Source: Alkaliphilus sp.
GTDB lineage: Bacteria; Bacillota; Clostridia; Peptostreptococcales; Thermotaleaceae
DNA: 7,709 bases
NCBI GenBank assembly: GCA_018335765.1
Contig: JAGXRU010000128.1
Span: forward strand, 1-7,709
Direction: 5' to 3'
Both the position numbers and the translations under genes were made by a program. Of this stretch, positions 5,299 through 7,709 are shown one piece after another. Position 1 is the stretch's first letter. The number at the start of each line of letters is the position of its first letter. The notes under the pieces are model-generated. The model did not search any database and was not told where the DNA came from. It worked only from the letters and a program-made list of their open reading frames with translations.

Positions 5299-5580
5299 AT
5301 GAAAATAAATATTGAAGATGTGAAATATATTGCAAAGCTTGCAAAATTGCAATTTGACGAAAAAGAAGCCGCTGTATTGGCTATGGAGTTTGAGGATATT
5401 TTAAAGCACTTTGACAATCTGCAAAATGAAAATTGCGATGGTGAACCTGTTGAATCAGCTAAAGCTGATACCTTCCTCAGATCTGACAGGGTGTCAGTTT
5501 ATGAAAATAAAAAAGAGTTATTTCAAAACGCAAGAGCAATGCGAGATGGTTATTTGGAAATACCAAAGGTCATAGAGTAG
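5299..5580 (+). CDS. gatC: Asp-tRNA(Asn)/Glu-tRNA(Gln) amidotransferase subunit C
   Basis: This 93-residue protein is the normal length for GatC, the small subunit that wraps around the GatA-GatB interface and stabilises the heterotrimer. It shows the family pattern: an N-terminal helix with VKYIAKLAKLQF, a helix-rich middle, LRSDRV (60-65) where others have LReD, and a closing segment YLEIPKVIE equivalent to the usual F-x-VPkVi. It has no catalytic residues. The ribosome site overlaps the upstream stop codon (TAAGGAGGA, 5286-5294) with ATG five bases later, so translation is probably coupled to aspS. gatA follows after nine bases. Confidence 0.95.
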   Translation: MKINIEDVKYIAKLAKLQFDEKEAAVLAMEFEDILKHFDNLQNENCDGEPVESAKADTFLRSDRVSVYENKKELFQNARAMRDGYLEIPKVIE

Positions 5581-5589
5581 GAGGAAATC

Positions 5590-7053
5590 ATGAAGTTTGA
5601 AGACATGTCGATACAAGATATACTGAAAGGTTATAGGGAAAAAAATTTCTCCGCAAGGGAAGTAACACAATCATATATAGAAAAAATAAGTAAATATGAT
5701 AGTGATGTAAATGCTTTTATAAGTATTAATGAAGATGGAGCAATTAGGGCTGCTGATAGGATTGATAATAAGATAGCAAAAGGCGAAGATATAGGGTTGT
5801 TGGGAGGAATTCCTGTGGCTCTTAAAGATAACATATCCACAAGGGGATTAAAGACTACTTGTGCCTCTAAAATATTGGAGAATTACATTCCACCCTATGA
5901 TGCTACAATAGTGAAAAAACTGAATGATTCTGGAGCGATTATCATAGGCAAGACAAATATGGATGAATTTGCGATGGGATCATCTACGGAAAACTCTGCC
6001 TATAAAAAAACCCGCAACCCTTGGAACTTGGAATGTGTTCCGGGTGGATCTTCTGGTGGATCAGCTGCAGCAGTGGCGGCTGGATTTGCACCCTTGGCAA
6101 TTGGGTCAGATACTGGTGGATCAATACGGCAACCAGCTTCCTTTTGTGGGATAGTAGGTTTGAAACCAACCTATGGTTTGGTTTCAAGGTTCGGTCTGAT
6201 AGCCTTTGCTTCATCCTTAGACCAAATGGGACCCTTGACAAAAAATGTCAAGGACTGTGCCTTGTCACTTCAAGCAATTCAAGGTGAAGATAAAATGGAT
6301 TCTACCAGCTACAAAGGAACCATTACTGAAAACTATGTTGAAAATATTGATGAAGGTATATCAGGGTTGAAGATCGGAGTACCAAAAGAATTCTTCCAAA
6401 ATGGAATTAACAATGAAATATATGAGTCTGTTTATAATTCCATTAGATTATTGGAGAAATTAGGTGCTACAGTGGAGGAATTTTCATTTCCTGCAACTGA
6501 GTCAGGGTTATCAGCCTATTACATTATTTCATCTGCTGAGGCCAGTTCAAATCTTGCCAGATATGATGGTATACGATATGGTCATAGGACAGATGAATAC
6601 GAGAGCATAGAGGATTTGATTGTAAAAACTAGGACAGAAGGTTTTGGACAAGAGGTGAAGAGGAGAATTATGCTTGGAACATATGTTTTGTCATCTGGCT
6701 ATTATGATGCTTATTACAAAAAAGCCATGGAGTTGAAAAATAAGATAAATTTAACCTTTAAAGATGCATTAAGCAAATATGATATACTACTGAGTCCGAC
6801 ATCTCCTATATTACCTTTTCCCATAGGAGAAAAAACAGCTAACCCTTTGGAGATGTATTTATCAGACATTTATACTGTTAATATTAATATTGCAGGGTTA
6901 CCTGCTATTTCAATACCATGTGGATTTAGTTCTTCAAGATTACCCATTGGACTTCATTTAATTGGAAACCACTTTCAAGAGAAAAAACTGCTACAAGCAG
7001 CTTTTAGCTTGGAGCAAGAGTTAGGATTAGATAGTAGAATACCGAAATTTTAG
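5590..7053 (+). CDS. gatA: Asp-tRNA(Asn)/Glu-tRNA(Gln) amidotransferase subunit A
   Basis: This 487-residue member of the amidase-signature family releases ammonia from glutamine (or asparagine) and passes it through a tunnel to GatB. The Ser-cisSer-Lys triad is complete: Lys79 in VALKDN, cis-Ser154 in PGGSSGGSAA, and Ser178 (nucleophile) in DTGGSIR. The numbering agrees with the Staphylococcus aureus enzyme. The Gly/Ser-rich amidase signature spans about 150-182, and the segment GIVGLKPTYGLVSRFGLIAF follows. The C-terminal SPTSPILPFPIGE and SIPCGF with GLHLIG are also typical of GatA. Length is normal and there is no frameshift. The Shine-Dalgarno sequence (TAGGAGGA, 5578-5585) overlaps the gatC stop. 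Several small open frames on both strands inside it, near 5960-6290, are shadows. Confidence 0.97.
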   Translation: MKFEDMSIQDILKGYREKNFSAREVTQSYIEKISKYDSDVNAFISINEDGAIRAADRIDNKIAKGEDIGLLGGIPVALKDNISTRGLKTTCASKILENYIPPYDATIVKKLNDSGAIIIGKTNMDEFAMGSSTENSAYKKTRNPWNLECVPGGSSGGSAAAVAAGFAPLAIGSDTGGSIRQPASFCGIVGLKPTYGLVSRFGLIAFASSLDQMGPLTKNVKDCALSLQAIQGEDKMDSTSYKGTITENYVENIDEGISGLKIGVPKEFFQNGINNEIYESVYNSIRLLEKLGATVEEFSFPATESGLSAYYIISSAEASSNLARYDGIRYGHRTDEYESIEDLIVKTRTEGFGQEVKRRIMLGTYVLSSGYYDAYYKKAMELKNKINLTFKDALSKYDILLSPTSPILPFPIGEKTANPLEMYLSDIYTVNINIAGLPAISIPCGFSSSRLPIGLHLIGNHFQEKKLLQAAFSLEQELGLDSRIPKF

Positions 7054-7065
7054 GAGGTATTAAAA

Positions 7066-7709
7066 ATGGCATTTGAAACAGTTATTGGACTTGAAATACA
7101 CGTGGAATTACTGACGGATTCTAAAATTTTTTGTTCTTGTTCCACTAGATTTGGTGCTAATCCAAATGAAAATACATGTCCCATATGTATTGGATTACCA
7201 GGAACTCTGCCTGTGTTGAATGAAAAAGTAGTACAGCTCGCAGTAAAAGCTGGAAAGGCACTAAATTGTGAAATTAATCTTATGAATAAATTCGATAGGA
7301 AGAACTACTTTTATCCAGATCTGCCAAAAGCTTATCAAATATCTCAATTTGATTTGCCTATATGTCGAAATGGATATATCGATGTGACCTTTGGAGAGAG
7401 TGATAAAAGAGTTAGGATTAATAGAATTCATATAGAAGAAGACGCCGGAAAGCTTATTCATCTTGAAGATGAACCAATAAGTCTTGTAGATTACAACAGG
7501 ACAGGGATACCATTGATTGAAATAGTTACGGAACCAGATTTAAGCTCTCCGGAGGACGCAGTAGAATTCTTGAAAAGACTGAAAAGTATTCTTGAGTATT
7601 CCGAGATATCTGATTGCAAAATGGAAGAAGGGTCATTGAGGTGTGATGCCAATATTTCACTTAGGGAAGTAGGGCAAGAAAGGCTAAATACCCGTGTAGA
7701 GATAAAGAA
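7066..7709 (+). CDS. gatB: Asp-tRNA(Asn)/Glu-tRNA(Gln) amidotransferase subunit B, N-terminal part (runs off window)
   Basis: The frame is open from ATG at 7066 to the right edge, giving 214 complete codons of a protein usually near 475 residues. It begins MAFETVIGLEIHVELLT, the classic GatB start. The zinc-binding cysteines are visible (CSCS, then CPIC after about a dozen residues). The block YFYPDLPKAYQISQFD and the segment IHIEEDAGKLIH to DYNRTGIPLIEIVTEPD are hallmark GatB sequences of the kinase-like catalytic cradle. GatB phosphorylates the mischarged Asp or Glu on tRNA with ATP and amidates it using ammonia from GatA. The C-terminal helical and YqeY-like tail domains that hold the tRNA lie outside the window. 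AGGAGG (7052-7057) overlaps the gatA stop, and the gap is 12 bases. Confidence 0.96.
   Translation, partial: MAFETVIGLEIHVELLTDSKIFCSCSTRFGANPNENTCPICIGLPGTLPVLNEKVVQLAVKAGKALNCEINLMNKFDRKNYFYPDLPKAYQISQFDLPICRNGYIDVTFGESDKRVRINRIHIEEDAGKLIHLEDEPISLVDYNRTGIPLIEIVTEPDLSSPEDAVEFLKRLKSILEYSEISDCKMEEGSLRCDANISLREVGQERLNTRVEIK

Noticed and set aside
5963..6287. Overlapping small open frames on both strands inside gatA.
   Set aside because: They are out of frame with the conserved amidase signature of gatA and arise from its Gly/Ser-rich coding sequence.
7261..7461. A 66-codon minus-strand open frame inside gatB.
   Set aside because: It is antisense to strongly conserved GatB catalytic sequence and has no ribosome site.

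Overview
The window is AT-rich DNA that reads as a chromosomal segment of a low-GC Gram-positive bacterium, most likely a member of the Clostridia. The signs are strong AGGAGG-type ribosome binding sites, a T-box riboswitch, a bacterial-type lipoprotein signal, and an archaeal-type aspartyl-tRNA synthetase placed directly before gatCAB. No mobile element, tRNA, rRNA, CRISPR array or repeat family is visible. The species cannot be named from the sequence alone.

Left part (1-2100). The window opens inside the 3' end of an HD-GYP domain gene (+ strand), a likely cyclic-di-GMP phosphodiesterase. It converges on two minus-strand genes: a 212-aa nitroreductase-family flavoprotein (1451-2089) and, downstream of it, a 319-aa secreted lipoprotein of unknown function (401-1360).

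Middle part (2100-3510). An intergenic stretch of about 240 bases holds divergent promoter-like sequences. The + strand one leads to a 148-aa protein with three membrane segments. A clear intrinsic terminator follows, then a 192-aa GNAT (RimJ/RimL-like) acetyltransferase.

Right part (3511-7709). This is the best understood and most interesting section. A perfect consensus sigma-A promoter (TTGACA, 17 bases, TATAAT) drives a leader of roughly 330 nt that is a complete T-box riboswitch: Stem I with specifier loop, Stem II/IIA-B region, Stem III, antiterminator and intrinsic terminator. It controls a tightly packed operon of a non-discriminating-type AspRS, gatC, gatA and gatB (gatB runs off the window). 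Together these genes make Asn-tRNA(Asn) by the indirect route: AspRS mischarges tRNA(Asn) with aspartate, and GatCAB amidates it. GatCAB can also convert Glu-tRNA(Gln) to Gln-tRNA(Gln). The specifier region reads GAAC, so it holds an Asn codon (AAC) and, one base upstream, a Glu codon (GAA). This matches the 'two-codon' T-box described for the same pathway in Clostridium acetobutylicum, and it would let one leader sense charging of both tRNAs whose products feed GatCAB.

No wholly new system is evident. The second-look items are the dual-codon T-box with its wobble-compatible UGGU bulge, the residues bearing on tRNA discrimination in the AspRS, the unidentified lipoprotein and membrane protein, and a small set of competing hairpins before the acetyltransferase gene.
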